A stretch of DNA of 64,000 bases. It comes from Paramecium pentaurelia (lineage: Eukaryota > Ciliophora > Oligohymenophorea > Peniculida > Parameciidae). Position numbers and translations under genes: made by a program. Positions 11,218-25,500 of this stretch are shown here, piece by piece; the stretch's first letter is position 1, and the number at the start of each line of letters is the position of its first letter. Where the stretch lies: contig CAJJDO010000019.1 of the NCBI GenBank assembly GCA_905183005.1, positions 540,008 through 604,007 on the forward strand, given 5' to 3'. Under the pieces are notes generated by a model. That model was not told where the DNA came from, did no database searches, and was given only the letters and a program-made list of their open reading frames with translations.

Positions 11218-12990
11218 TCAATTTAGTAATTTTTTTCTTGATTCTTACCATTATCTATCTCTATCACTATATTTTGTCAAAAGTAGTATTAAATGTATCT
11301 ATGTATAAAATAATAAATTACTTTTCTTGATATCTTAATTAAATGCATAATATCTGGATTGCTACTTTGATATTTACAATCATTTATAGACCATGGATTA
11401 GCTTTAGAATATAATAGAAGGAAAACTATATTTTTTTACTCAGACTATATAGCATAATATAATGGAGTTTTGCCATCTTAATCAATAGAATCAACATAAG
11501 CTCCATATTAAAGTAATCTTTCTGTTATTAAGGAGAATCCTTTATTTGAACTTAAATGTAAAGGAGTCTTTCCTTCTTCATTTATATCAAATGCATAATA
11601 TCTACATTTTATGAGCATAAAATTGATTAATTATAAATTATCATCTTCTATTCCTTCAAAAAATTAGAATGAACCCTCTCTTTCATATGGTTTCTTTTAG
11701 ATGATTCCATTTTGAAATATTTCTTTAATTGTTAATTTCATTAATTTCATTTTTCTAACACAATTAACAATCTAATTAAATAATTTTTTTAATATTAATC
11801 TGACTTGAATACTAAATATTGCATTTTATTTTTTTTTTACTTTATCTTTGATTTAAGATGATTTAAATGATTATTATTAAATATTATTTTAAGATATAGT
11901 TTATTTTTTTTTTGATTCTTCTTCTATTTAATGTATAAATTATTTTAAGAATGTTGTAGATATTCTCATTCTATTATTATTTTTATTTGATTTTGTTTAT
12001 TCTGATAACTATGTAATAGTTATTTCTTATTATTTATTTTATTCTTCTTAATATGCTTTTTTTTTATCAAAATAAATTTGAATGACGGATTTTAATTTTT
12101 TATCTGGTGACGTAGATTCTTAAAATGATTAATCTAAAAATTTTAAATTTCTAGTAAAAGTCTCTCTAACTCTACTTTGTTTTCTAATAGGTGAATATCT
12201 TTCATTAATAGCAAACATTTTCCCTATTTTTTCCATCATTTCTTTAGGATGCTAATTCTCTAATTGTTCATATTAAGTTATTTCATTTTCTTATGTTGAA
12301 ACAGTTTTTGAATTTTAAACAGACTTCTTTTTCTTTCTTATTAATAAATTATCTTTATTTATTAATTTTAAAGCTTTAGAAAATGAAATGCTCCCTTCTC
12401 CATTCATTAATGAAATCTATTTTACTATTGTTTTATAATATATGTACATTAAAGTCAACGTAATTTAATTATGGCACATTGATATTTCTTTTTTCAGATG
12501 TATTCCTACTATTTGATATAATAATTTCATCTTCCATTCTACTTTCTATTTTTCTGATACCATTATTTAGTGGTGTATTGGAATTTATTGTTGAATTTTT
12601 TGCAAAAGAAGATTACCTTAACCATCTACTGGTTTAAGCTCTATTATTGCTTTATTTGATAGTATCATTCTTTATTTTTATTCAAAGACAAAATACCTTA
12701 AATTGAGCAAGTGGTTCACTTTATTGCATCTTTCCTTTTCCATTTTTGGTTTCCAGTTTTTTTTTTATTGTGAATGATTTCTCAGTCTTACCATCAATAT
12801 AATTATACTCAAAGGTATCAATAAATAATGGCTTAAATACATAGTTTAACTTGCTCATTAAAACAGATTGTTAATATAATATTTAATTATCAAAATCACA
12901 ATTTTAAAAAGACACTGCCATAATACCTACATGTTTACTATCAATTAATATAAGATATTAGAACCAGTGTAAATCAATCTAATTATTCAT
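11218..12990 (-). CDS. ankyrin-repeat protein with long Lys/Gln-rich N-terminal region
   Basis: Four exons (12990-12697, 12669-12448, 12416-11322, 11298-11218) with introns of 27, 31 and 23 nt give 563 residues. The C-terminal third carries ankyrin repeats: DINEEGKTPLHLSSNKG, FSLITERLLQYGAYVDS, then DQDGKTPLYYAIQSEQKN and FLLLYSKANPW. Ankyrin stacks bind partner proteins; the partner is unknown. Residues about 1-90 (MNNQIDLHWFQYLILI...) look folded but are not assigned, and the middle is a long basic Ser/Lys/Gln-rich linker. The start could be the internal Met at 12858; the one at 12990 was preferred because the extra 44 residues are well-composed and in frame. Without the last intron the protein would end about 12 residues after the splice point. 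Confidence 0.75.
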
Positions 12991-13582
12991 GTTATTTTAT
13001 GCTTTTGTAACAAGTATATTCAATTAAATTAGTGGTTATATATTACAAAATTGCAACCATTAGAAGCCTATTTATTTTATATTATTTAGGTAATAAAATC
13101 CTAATGATTTTATTAACTTAAACATAATAAAATAAGAGTTTTATAATTAATATTCCTTTGTTTCAATAGTTTGAATTTCATAATACTAAATTTTTTATTT
13201 TCATTTATATTAAATCATTAAAAAATAGATTTAATCCTCTCATTTATATATTTAGAAATATATTAATAGGAATTTTATTAATTTCTATAAATTATATTTC
13301 TATACGTTATTTTTGATTTCTCTTTATATTTTTGATTTTCAAGAATTCAATAATACTTTGATTTTTAAATTTGATATTAATAGAATTCAGCAAACATTTT
13401 ATTAATTTCTGTTAACATTTTATATTGAATTTATTATATTTACTTATTGAGTTTCAGAATTAATATAATAAATACAAAATAATTAGTATTTTTTGTGTTT
13501 ATATACAATAAATATATATCGATTATAATTAAAGTAGTTTGACTTATAAAACAATAAATAATAATTTTTTATTTTTGATATA
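12991..13582. other. AT-rich divergent intergenic region upstream of gene A
   Basis: About 590 bases between the ankyrin gene and gene A. No similarity to the region upstream of paralogue C (44080-44685) was noticed; resemblance between A and C begins inside the first exon. No element was recognised. Confidence 0.5.
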
Positions 13583-16500
13583 ATGATCAAATCCAATTTG
13601 TTCATTTTGTTAATAATATCTTGTTGTTAGGCTGGAAATATTTGTAGTTTATACCCATTTAACCCTATTTAATGCATTCAATAAACCTTAGACTCATTTT
13701 GTAAATTAAGTCTTTTATCAAGGTTAATATAATTATTTAGAAACAAAATGCATTGAATTCTATTAAACTGATTATGGTTGTATTAACAATTTGAACAGAA
13801 AAGCTTGCATTGCACAATAAATAGATAAATAAAATAATGAAGTTAGATGTATAATCTTAAAAATATAGCTTAGGTTTATTTTAAAATAAATGTATGTAAA
13901 CAACAAACTTACATTTAATGACTTTAGGATGTAATCCTAATTTCTCTAAATTCTCATGTCTTAATGTTATTAATTAAGATTGTATATGGTAAGGAGAATG
14001 TAAGTAATATGAAATCCAAAATTATGACTAAAACATTGAGGAGGCCAGCTGTGAATCATATTATAATTAACCTGTAACTCCTTAAATGTGTGCAAAAATA
14101 TAAAAATTAAGATGTAAATTAAAAAATAAACTAGGTTTTCATGGAGGAATAAAATATGATTATAAATGTATAACATTATTAGAAGAACAACTTTCAGAAA
14201 TTAAATGCTCTCAAAAAGGCTTAAATAAAAGTGGATGCATTTCTATCACCACTAAAGATTAAAATTGTAATCATAAATATTTATTTTAGGTATTTTTAAA
14301 GATAATCAGTGTTAATTTATAGATATATATTATTTAGATTCTTGTGATTATATTATAAATAAGCAAACTTGTTTATCTTCTAAAATAAATAAATTATAAT
14401 GTGAATGGACTATTGAAGGTTGTAGAATATTTTAAAATAAAAATTATCAATGCAATTAAATAACTGATGTTAATTATTTTGTATGTGAAAACTATGATGG
14501 TATATGTTCATATAATATTGAAACTTAAAGTTGTTAAGATTTAACTCCATCATAATTAAATAATCTATCTTGTTCTACAATAGGATTAAGTAAATAAGCA
14601 TGTTTATCAATAAAAAATAATAATTGCACTTTTTATCGAGGTTTTTGTGAGAGTTTATCAGAAGAAGATTTAAATATATTTAATTGTGATATGTTATTAA
14701 ATGAAGATGCTTGTACTAATATAAAAACTTAATTTTAATATTGTTAATGGAATGGTATGTAATGTGAAAGAGTATTTGTAAATTAATCTATGAATTGTGA
14801 TGTTAATAATGATAAGAATTTTAAATATAATGGACTCTTTTGTCAAAATATATCAAATAAAGAAGCAGCTTGTAAATATGATAATATTTTGAAACAATGT
14901 GTTCCAAGTTCTCCAGATGACTTTTGTGATACATCTTATCTAAATTTTCTTGGTTGTTTAAATATAAAAAGATATAATTAGACATGTTAATGGACAATCA
15001 ATGGATGCAGATTTATTCAAATTTTCCCATTCTAAACAACTTGTGAAAGCTTAGGCCATGCCAATCCTAATGCCTGTTCTCAAGTAATAGAAAGCCTGTA
15101 AGAAGGTTGTTATTATGAAAAAATATATCAAAAATGTTAAAATGTAGATTAATTATAAAATTAAGGTTAATTATTAAATTCATTAGATTGTGAAAATAAA
15201 TAATTAGGATTAAATAGAATACTTTGTGCTAGTATAATTAAACCATAGACAGCTTGTAGATGGCATTTAAATGAATGTGTTAAGATTTTCAGTTAAAAAG
15301 AAATTTCAGATGTGTCTTGTTAAGAATTAATATATTCAAATTCTCAGAGTTGTGCTATGATCTTATTTAAATAAGAACCTTGTAGATTTGAAAGTGCTGC
15401 AAAGGGGTGCATTAACTCTGTTAAAAAAATTATGAAATGTGATACATTAGGTTTAAATGCATTTGCATGTGCATAATTAGATGATTAATGTTACTTTAAT
15501 CAGGATTAATTAGAATGCCAGCACTTTTAATTTTAAGATTAATCTTAAAATTCTTAAGAATCTAATTAATATGATGATGAAACAATATAAAGTAGTTTGG
15601 AGGACTTAAAATGTATTGAAAGTTCTCCTACAGAAAAAATTTGCAAATTAATATCAACACCAGGATAATTATGTTAATGGAAAGTAACATAAGATCAATG
15701 TGGGTAAGTCATTGTGAATATAAATTAAAAATGTGAAGACTTTAAAAATGTTAATAGTAATGTTTGTGCTTCTGTTTTGATGGAAAATCCAGAAAAAGTT
15801 GGATATTGTATATATAATCCTATTAAAAATTAATGTGATCTTTTAAATCCTAAAGAATTATGTTAGACTAATTGTTGTACTGAGAGTAAATTTAATGGAA
15901 TTAATTCTCATTCTTGTAGTTTTCTAACAAGAAATTCTAATTCATATTGTTATTTTGAAAATAATAGATGTAAAGAATTGACATCAAATATGGTTGATAT
16001 CACAGATGAAAAAGCAGTTAAACAATTTTTTAATGCTAATGAAGTAAATGGATTCATATGTTCATAGATGGGTAAAAAATCATGTCATATGATTGAATGG
16101 TCAACTTCATAAAGATGTTATTTTAATGGAAATTCATGTATTAATATCAATTTTGAGAATTATAACAATTTTAAAATATTTACGGAAGAACCTTCAATTT
16201 TAAATCGTTATGCTTGTTTGGCAATTGAAGCATCCTTAACAATTTATAATAGCGAAAAATATTTTGAATATGATCATGAGAATCATCGTTGTATTAGTAA
16301 AGAGTATTTAAGTTCACCTCCTTATTATGCACGTTGTGAAGATGTTTAAGGAAATTCTAATATATGCTTAAGATTTACAGAAAATAATTATTGTAGATGG
16401 GATAAAAAATTATTAAAATGTGTAACAATGTCATAAGCTGAATTTGAAGATATAACAACTTGTGATTAAAATTAAAATATTAGAGCATGTAGAGAAAATA

Positions 16501-19500
16501 TTCATGCTCCTTGTTTCTTTTCATTTGATTTAGATAAATGTATAACTGCTTATACTTATGTTTCATGTAGTTATTTTGATTCAAAAGGTCCAGTTACTGA
16601 AAAAGCATGTTAATAAATAGATTTACCAAAATAATAATGTGAATGGTTCAATTATTAATGTATTATTTCAAAAAAATTTTCTAATCTTTGTGATGTAAGT
16701 GGAGCTAACAGATATACATGTTATAAAAATACATTAGGTAGATGTAAATGGAGTGAAGAAAACTAATATTGTTATGAAATTTCAAAATATTAAAAGATTT
16801 CAGAATTAGGTTGTAATGATAATATAAATTAAAATTTATGTTAATTAATAACTAAGGAAGCTTGCTTTTGGGATGATTATAATTTTGTATGCAAAGACTT
16901 TTAATATATGAAATATTCAGATTTTGAACTTTTATCATAAGAAAACTTATATACAGAATTATCATGTCGAAAAATATCAGGAGCTGGATTTAAATATGAT
17001 TCCATAAATAAAAAGTGTTAACTTATAAATGATAATGATAATAAGAATCCTTGTGAATTAATGATTAATGATTATGCTTGCTTATATTTAACTAGAGGAT
17101 ATGATTGTGTCTATGATATATCGAAATCACCTCCTTGCTAACCATTTATAGATGATTAATCAATATGTAACACTTAGAAACTTATTAATATTGAAGTCTG
17201 TATGAAAATTAGCAAAAAATGTTTCTTCTCAAAAACAAAATTATAATGTTTAGATGCAGAATCATGTCCCAATCCAGAATAATGTTTAAATCCAGAAATT
17301 GCCTAAACTTAAAATTGTTCTAATTTAAATTATTAATTAACTGTTGGGAATCATTTTAATAAATTATCTTGTTCTTCTATAAATGAATAAAGAATATAAA
17401 GCCATTCATCTAAATAATGTTATTAATATTAGGATAACATTTAAGAATGTAATTAAGAGAGATTTTGTGAATGGAGTGAAAAAATTTATGGATGTAATAT
17501 CAAGATATAAACCATCTTAGTGTTTGATTATGAAAATACAGTAATATCTTCTGTCTTTGTATATCAGTATAGTATAGACAATTGCACAGATTCTGAATGT
17601 CGAAATTATATTTTATATCCTGAAAAGCTTGAAAAACCTTACAATGATCATAAACCCCAAGATACAAGTCCTCTTGTATGTGGTTATATTAAAACCTGTG
17701 AGTTTTAAGATATAACTTGTTATTCAGATGACGATTGTCTAAGCATATGTTCTAAACCATTAGAAATAAATGATGATGGAACATTTATATAATGCACAAG
17801 GGTCAAATAACAATGCAAAAAAAAGTGTTAAAAAATTGGTGAGATCGCTTGCAAGAAAGGTTATTAAAATCCACCTCTAGAAATTGTAGACTATAAAATG
17901 GTTAATATAGATTAAAAATGTTAAGGAACCTGCTCTTTATCAAATCAAGAAGATGAAAAATAACTTTGTAGCTCAGATAAGCAGTGTGATGATACAAAAG
18001 ATAATAATAAATGTCAAGACCTAAGATGTACTCTCGATCAAAGTAGTTGCTTAACACAATGTCCTTTATTTCCTTAAAAATAATGGAATCTATTACCCGC
18101 TAAATGTGTAGATAAATAGATCTACGTAATAGTTCCTATTTGTAAAGGATTCGCTTATATTGAATTAAAATGCAAAAATACTTTCTCTAAAGCAGTTTGT
18201 TTGTATGGAGTATTAGAAGAATGTATCTTTGATATAAATTAAGGAGGTTGTATTTAATTAAAGGGAAATGAACATAAAGTACCTAATTGTTCATCAATTT
18301 CAAGCAGATGCAAACCTACAGAATAAGCATTAGAATGTGATCCAAATAAACCAATTTGTAAAAATAGTACAGAATGTTAACCTAATGGTTTCTTAAATTC
18401 TTGTCTAAAGAGTTCTAACTAAAAAGTAATTTGTAAAGCTGGAGAAACTAAAATAATCCCAAATGAAAATAAATGTATCACTTTATAGAGACAAATTTAA
18501 TAATGTGAAACAGCAACTATAGATGAAAATCTTTAATGTGATTAGATGACTGGAGATGTATCTCCTGCTTTATGTGCATTAGCAATAGATTTCTGTCGCT
18601 TTGAGTTAGACAGATGTGTTAGTGATAAACCATTAGATTAACAAAATTAATGTATTTGTGATTCAAGTTTTAGTAAATCACTTTGTGAAGATTGTGGATG
18701 CGTATTTGATTTTGTCGGATATTGCCAATAAAAGGCACTTGTCCCCTAATTAAATCCTGATAGATCAAACAAATATTATTTATGTTATGAAGTTGATTTA
18801 TTAAATATTAGAGATAAATCAATTATTTGTTCCCTTGTTGAACAAGCTTGCATTTTTAAGGAAAATTGTGAGGATGCAACTCATCTCCCTTGTGATAAAT
18901 TAAACTAATATATAACAAGTATGAAGGCTTGCACTAGGTGCGAAGGGTTTAGTACTGGATATAATAAAATTGATCATATATGTAGGTTTATTTTTGTATC
19001 CTATAAATGTGATCTCTTAAATAGAGAAGGTTGTTTATAAAAGACAAAAGATATAATGTGTAAATGGGAAAATTATGAATGTAAATAAATTGAAAAAATA
19101 ACAGCATCAGATAGTAGAGAGTGTTCAATATATAATAGAGAAGCTTGTATATAATTTTCATATCATTGTTGGTTTGATATAAATATTGGTTATTGTACAG
19201 AATTTGATCCATTGTAAGGAGATTGTAAGTTATTATTAAATAGAGATCTTTGTATGAATTCATTAAAATAATCATGTTAATGGGATTTAATTAATAATAA
19301 ATGTATAATAGATAATTAAGAAATTACATAATGTAAAGGTTTAAATAAATTTGGATGTTTAAATCAATCAATTTTATAATGTGTATGGTCTGATAGTTAT
19401 GAATGTGAATAAGCTGATATAAATAATAATATTTAATCATGTGAATCTCCATTAAATTATTCATAAACATCATATATAACACATTTTAGTAAAAGGATTT

Positions 19501-22500
19501 GTTCTTCAATTAATATTAATTAAAGTTGTTTTTTAGATAATTATTATTAATGTAGAGAAATTATTATAACTGATAAAATTAATTGTGATAGTTATGGATT
19601 AAATAGATTTGGTTGTATTAATAGATCAATAGGATAATGTTAATTTATAGATAATGATTAAAAATGTATAGAAAATTTAAATAATTAAATTGGATGTATA
19701 GATTCATTAAATAAATGGGCTTGTATTTCTTAAAAATAAACATGTAAATTTGATAATGATATATGTACTTTTCATTAAGTAAACACAATAAATGAATTAC
19801 TTGATAAAAATTAATAATTATAATATTCTAAAAGTTTATGCAGTTCTTTAGATAATACTCATACAAAATGTTTAATATTTAGTGAAATTAAAAATATATG
19901 TATTGATATATCTGATAGAGATCCTTATATTGATGATTGTTATAAATTCGTTACTAATAAATATGCTTGTTTATAAAAAACTACTTCAGCTTGTTATTAT
20001 GATGATATTACTAAAGAATGTAAATCAACAGAATCTATAATATTAAAAAATACTTTTAGTTGTTTTAATGAAATGAATATTAATTGGGTAAGTTGTACTT
20101 TATTAATTTCATAATGTAAATTTATTAATAATAAATGTTAATAAATAGATTTTAATGATAATTGTGAATCTCTTGAAATATCATAAGCTATTGTTAAATC
20201 ATCTATTTGTTCTAGTAGAATTGATAAAAGTTGTAGATTAAATATTAAAAGTAATACTTGTTAAGTTATTAATAATTAATTAATATAATTTTAATATTAA
20301 TGTTCAACTCCTGGTTTAAATAAATTAGGATGTTTATTTTTAACAAAAGGTTATTTTTGTAAATTTATTAATTAATAATGTATATTTGATTATAATAAAG
20401 CAGCATTATGTGAAGATATTATTAATGAAGATAAATGTTATTCAATTAAAACTAAAGGATAATATTGTATATTTAATTAAAATAAAGGTTGTTAATAAAT
20501 TGATACTAATATTATTAATTTAAATTAATGTATTCAATCATTTAAAACTAATCCTATTACTTGTTCAAAAAGCACAGATATACCTTGTTTTTACGATTTA
20601 ATCGAAAATAAGTGCAAATTTTTTGATTAATAAGAATAAAATTAATCTTATAATTTTAATTGGAATAATAAAATATCATTTAATTAATATACTTGTGAAA
20701 GATATTCAAAAGGGAATATTAAGACTTACTGGAAAACTTAAAGTGAAGAATGCGTTGAAGTCTAGGATTTTGAACTCACACAATTAAAGTGTAGTGATCT
20801 TGTAAATGAATTTACCTGTGTTAATATCCAAACACCATCTTAATTTTGCAAATATGAAAATTTTAGTTGTAAATTAATTAATATTGAGGATCCTTACATA
20901 AATAAGCAATGTTCTCACTATGAAAAAGTAAATAGTGGTGCCTTTTGTTAATTAACGATTGATGTTGCTTGTGAATATGATATGAGATATAAAAGATGTT
21001 AAGTACTTACATAAACTTCTTTAGTGGATTGTGATTATAATCAAACTGAAAAAAAGGGGTACAATGAACTAGCATGTATNACAATAAATGAATTACTTGA
21101 TAAAAATTAATAATTATAATATTCTAAAAGTTTATGCAGTTCTTTAGATAATACTCATACAAAATGTTTAATATTTAGTGAAATTAAAAATATATGTATT
21201 GATATATCTGATAGAGATCCTTATATTGATGATTGTTATAAATTCGTTACTAATAAATATGCTTGTTTATAAAAAACTACTTCAGCTTGTTATTATGATG
21301 ATATTACTAAAGAATGTAAATCAACAGAATCTATAATATTAAAAAATACTTTTAGTTGTTTTAATGAAATGAATATTAATTGGGTAAGTTGTACTTTATT
21401 AATTTCATAATGTAAATTTATTAATAATAAATGTTAATAAATAGATTTTAATGATAATTGTGAATCTCTTGAAATATCATAAGCTATTGTTAAATCATCT
21501 ATTTGTTCTAGTAGAATTGATAAAAGTTGTAGATTAAATATTAAAAGTAATACTTGTTAAGTTATTAATAATTAATTAATATAATTTTAATATTAATGTT
21601 CAACTCCTGGTTTAAATAAATTAGGATGTTTATTTTTAACAAAAGGTTATTTTTGTAAATTTATTAATTAATAATGTATATTTGATTATAATAAAGCAGC
21701 ATTATGTGAAGATATTATTAATGAAGATAAATGTTATTCAATTAAAACTAAAGGATAATATTGTATATTTAATTAAAATAAAGGTTGTTAATAAATTGAT
21801 ACTAATATTATTAATTTAAATTAATGTATTCAATCATTTAAAACTAATCCTATTACTTGTTCAAAAAGCACAGATATACCTTGTTTTTACGATTTAATCG
21901 AAAATAAGTGCAAATTTTTTGATTAATAAGAATAAAATTAATCTTATAATTTTAATTGGAATAATAAAATATCATTTAATTAATATACTTGTGAAAGATA
22001 TTCAAAAGGGAATATTAAGACTTACTGGAAAACTTAAAGTGAAGAATGCGTTGAAGTCTAGGATTTTGAACTCACACAATTAAAGTGTAGTGATCTTGTA
22101 AATGAATTTACCTGTGTTAATATCCAAACACCATCTTAATTTTGCAAATATGAAAATTTTAGTTGTAAATTAATTAATATTGAGGATCCTTACATAAATA
22201 AGCAATGTTCTCACTATGAAAAAGTAAATAGTGGTGCCTTTTGTTAATTAACGATTGATGTTGCTTGTGAATATGATATGAGATATAAAAGATGTTAAGT
22301 ACTTACATAAACTTCTTTAGTGGATTGTGATTATAATCAAACTGAAAAAAAGGGGTACAATGAACTAGCATGTATAAGAAATAAGAATTGTACATTTTAG
22401 AATAACAGATGTTATAAAAATATTAATTAATTAATTGCATTTTGTGAAGATGTTAAGCCTAATTAAATTTAACTCTGTAAATAAATTATTACTGAGGGTT

Positions 22501-25500
22501 GTTCTATCATTAAAGACTAATGCATAGCAATATTACCAAAAAATTATTTTTCTATCAAGTGTGAAGAAGCTGTAAATATATAAGGATGCATTTAAATTTA
22601 AACTGAAAAATAAAACTGCTATTATGATTTAAAATCAGAGTAATGTAAATTCTTTGACATAAATAAGGATTTTAAATTTAAATGTTTGGAACTGACAAAC
22701 ATAAATTCTTTTCAATTTTGCGAACAAACTACTGATTAACCATGTTAATATAATATAAAGTTGAAATAATGTGAAATTGCAATCGAAAATAATTAAAATT
22801 GTTCACGTGGATTAAATAAAATAGCATGTTATAATTAAACTGATAAATCATAGTAATGTAAATTTCTGAATTATTGTTATGGACCCAATAATAAAATATC
22901 AGAATGCAATCCTAATAATGATTATGATTGTTGTAGAGAAGCATCATCCAAAGAGTCATGTTTATTTCAAATAAAATTTAAATGTTACTGGGATAAGGGA
23001 TGTTAGGCATATAGATAAGGAACTTAAAAAAAATGTGATCAAATTAAAGATGCTTCAGTTCTTGTTTGCGCATCCATTAAAGATTTATTTTGTATATTTG
23101 ACTCTGAAAATTCCAGTTGTAAATAAATTATACCTTAAGCCTGTGATGAAATCTAAACTTCTGATTAATGCAATAGAATAACAGATTTTCCATGCATTTG
23201 GGATGAACTCTATGAAACTTGCATATACAAGAAAAAAGATATTTTTGATTAATGTAGTTAAATAAAAGCTTAAAATGGTAATTTGAAGGCTTGTACTATG
23301 ATTGAAAGAAGTGGCTAAAAATGTATATTTTAGAATAATTAATGTGAGACATTTTATTAAAATGAGAGTATTAATAATTGTAATAGTAATCTTAATATTT
23401 AATCTTGTTTATAATAAACTGTTAGTTAGTGTGAATGGGTAATAAAAGAAGTTTAAATAAGGAAGAGTAAGTCAAATNTAATATTTAAACTTAATATTGT
23501 TAAAAGTTTGAAAATCCAACTTCACCTTAAAATACTAGTTTAAGAGAGGATTATTAAACTCGTAACCTTATATCTTTTAATTATTTGGCTTGTATACTAA
23601 ATACTATCGATAGAGTTTAAGCAGAAGACTAAAATATTTAAGATGAAGAAGCTAGCCCTGTTAAATTAAAAACTATATGGAAATAATTATGTTATGAAGT
23701 TGATCCAGCAAATTTAAGTTTTTTAAAATGTAATGATAAATTAAATGAGTCTGCATGTTTATCAATATAAACTCCTTTCTAATATTGCTAATTCATAGAA
23801 AATTAATGTTAATTTTAAGAGCCTGAAAATTTGAAAAATAATTCTTGCAATTCTATTTAAAAAATAAATTCAGGAATTTTTTGTTAGGTAAATGAATCTT
23901 ATCCCTGCTTTTATAATTACTTAACGATGTCATGCGAAAATGTTATAGTAATGAATTAAATCTAATGCGTCGATTCTAATCCAGAATCTATTGGATATAA
24001 TAAAAGAGCATGCGATTTAAAACCTTAAGAGTGTACTTTTTCAAATGGGTGTTATTAAATAAAAGCAACATAGAATATTAAATTTTGTAATGAATTTTCT
24101 GTCGATGAATGTAATAAAGCTTTGAGAGAAGGATGCAAAATAGATTAAAATAAATGTTTATCTATAAATCCAAATGAATATTCTCAATTAGAATGTCATT
24201 AAGTTGCAAATCTATTTGGATGCTTGAAGATCACTACAGAAAAGCAATTTTGTCAATATAATGAATTAAATAAGAGTTGTTAGTTAATTAAATTAGATAA
24301 AACTTCAGGCTTTTGTAAAAGTTTCTCTGCAATTAATAGTTAAGTTCCTTGTGAAAATACTATTGATATTCCTTGCAAATACAATCCATTAGAGCATAAA
24401 TGTGAGAATGCCCAAGGAGAGATAGAATTCTAATGCATAAGAGGTTTAAATTAAATTGCTTGTTTGACTCTTACATAATAATCTTTATAATGTTAATTCT
24501 ATAATTATTGTTATGGACCTAATCATAATATTCTTAATTGTGACCCTACAAAGATTAATGATTGTTGTTCATAAGCAATTACAATTGAAAGTTGTTTATT
24601 TTAGGATTAGTTTTAATGTTAATGGTTAAATGAAGAATGTAAATAATATTCAGAATAAAATTAAAAATGTTTATCTTTAATACATGTTTCAAGAAAAGTG
24701 TGTTATGATATTAAGGATACTTTTTGTATTTTCAATTTGGATACATTAGGATGTATAGAAATAAAACCAGTTAATTGTGAATAAATTTAAACAAAAGAAT
24801 AATGTATTTAATTTACTAATTTGCCTTGTTATTGGGATTTTATCAAAGATTAATGTTTATAAAAATTAAAGAATTCTAATGATGGTTGTTAAGATATTTA
24901 AAATTAATGGGGTAGTGAAAGATCATGCTTGGATGTTGAAAAATAAGGATAAATGTGCATCTATTAAAATAAATGTTCTGCTTATATGCAATCGAAAGAG
25001 ATAGGTTGCTCATAAAAATTAAATAAATAATCTTGTTTATAATAAGTATTAAATGAATGCATTTGGGATTAATAATAAAATTAAATTTGTCTTGAATTTA
25101 ATAGACAATCCAATTAATAATGTGACTCTAATCTTAGTTATCTTGCTTGTTTGAAAACTAATACACCTAATACATATTGTTAATGGAAAGACAATGAATG
25201 TAAGAATGTTGAAACTAATTAGATTATTTCTTTATCATCTTTTTTTTATTTAAATTGTAATACATGTAGATTAATAAATGATGGTTCTAGTGTAATATGT
25301 GATACTTAGAATTTTAAATGCTTAAAAGTAAATAATCTAAGGAATCTTACTTGTGATGTTATTGGAATGAATAAATAAGCTTGTTTAAATATAAAAGATT
25401 ATCCTTGTAAATGGGATGATATAAACAAAATATGTTTAAAATATGAATCATCAGATATTAGTTGTTAAATCAAAAATACTAATCCTTTAACATGTTCAAT

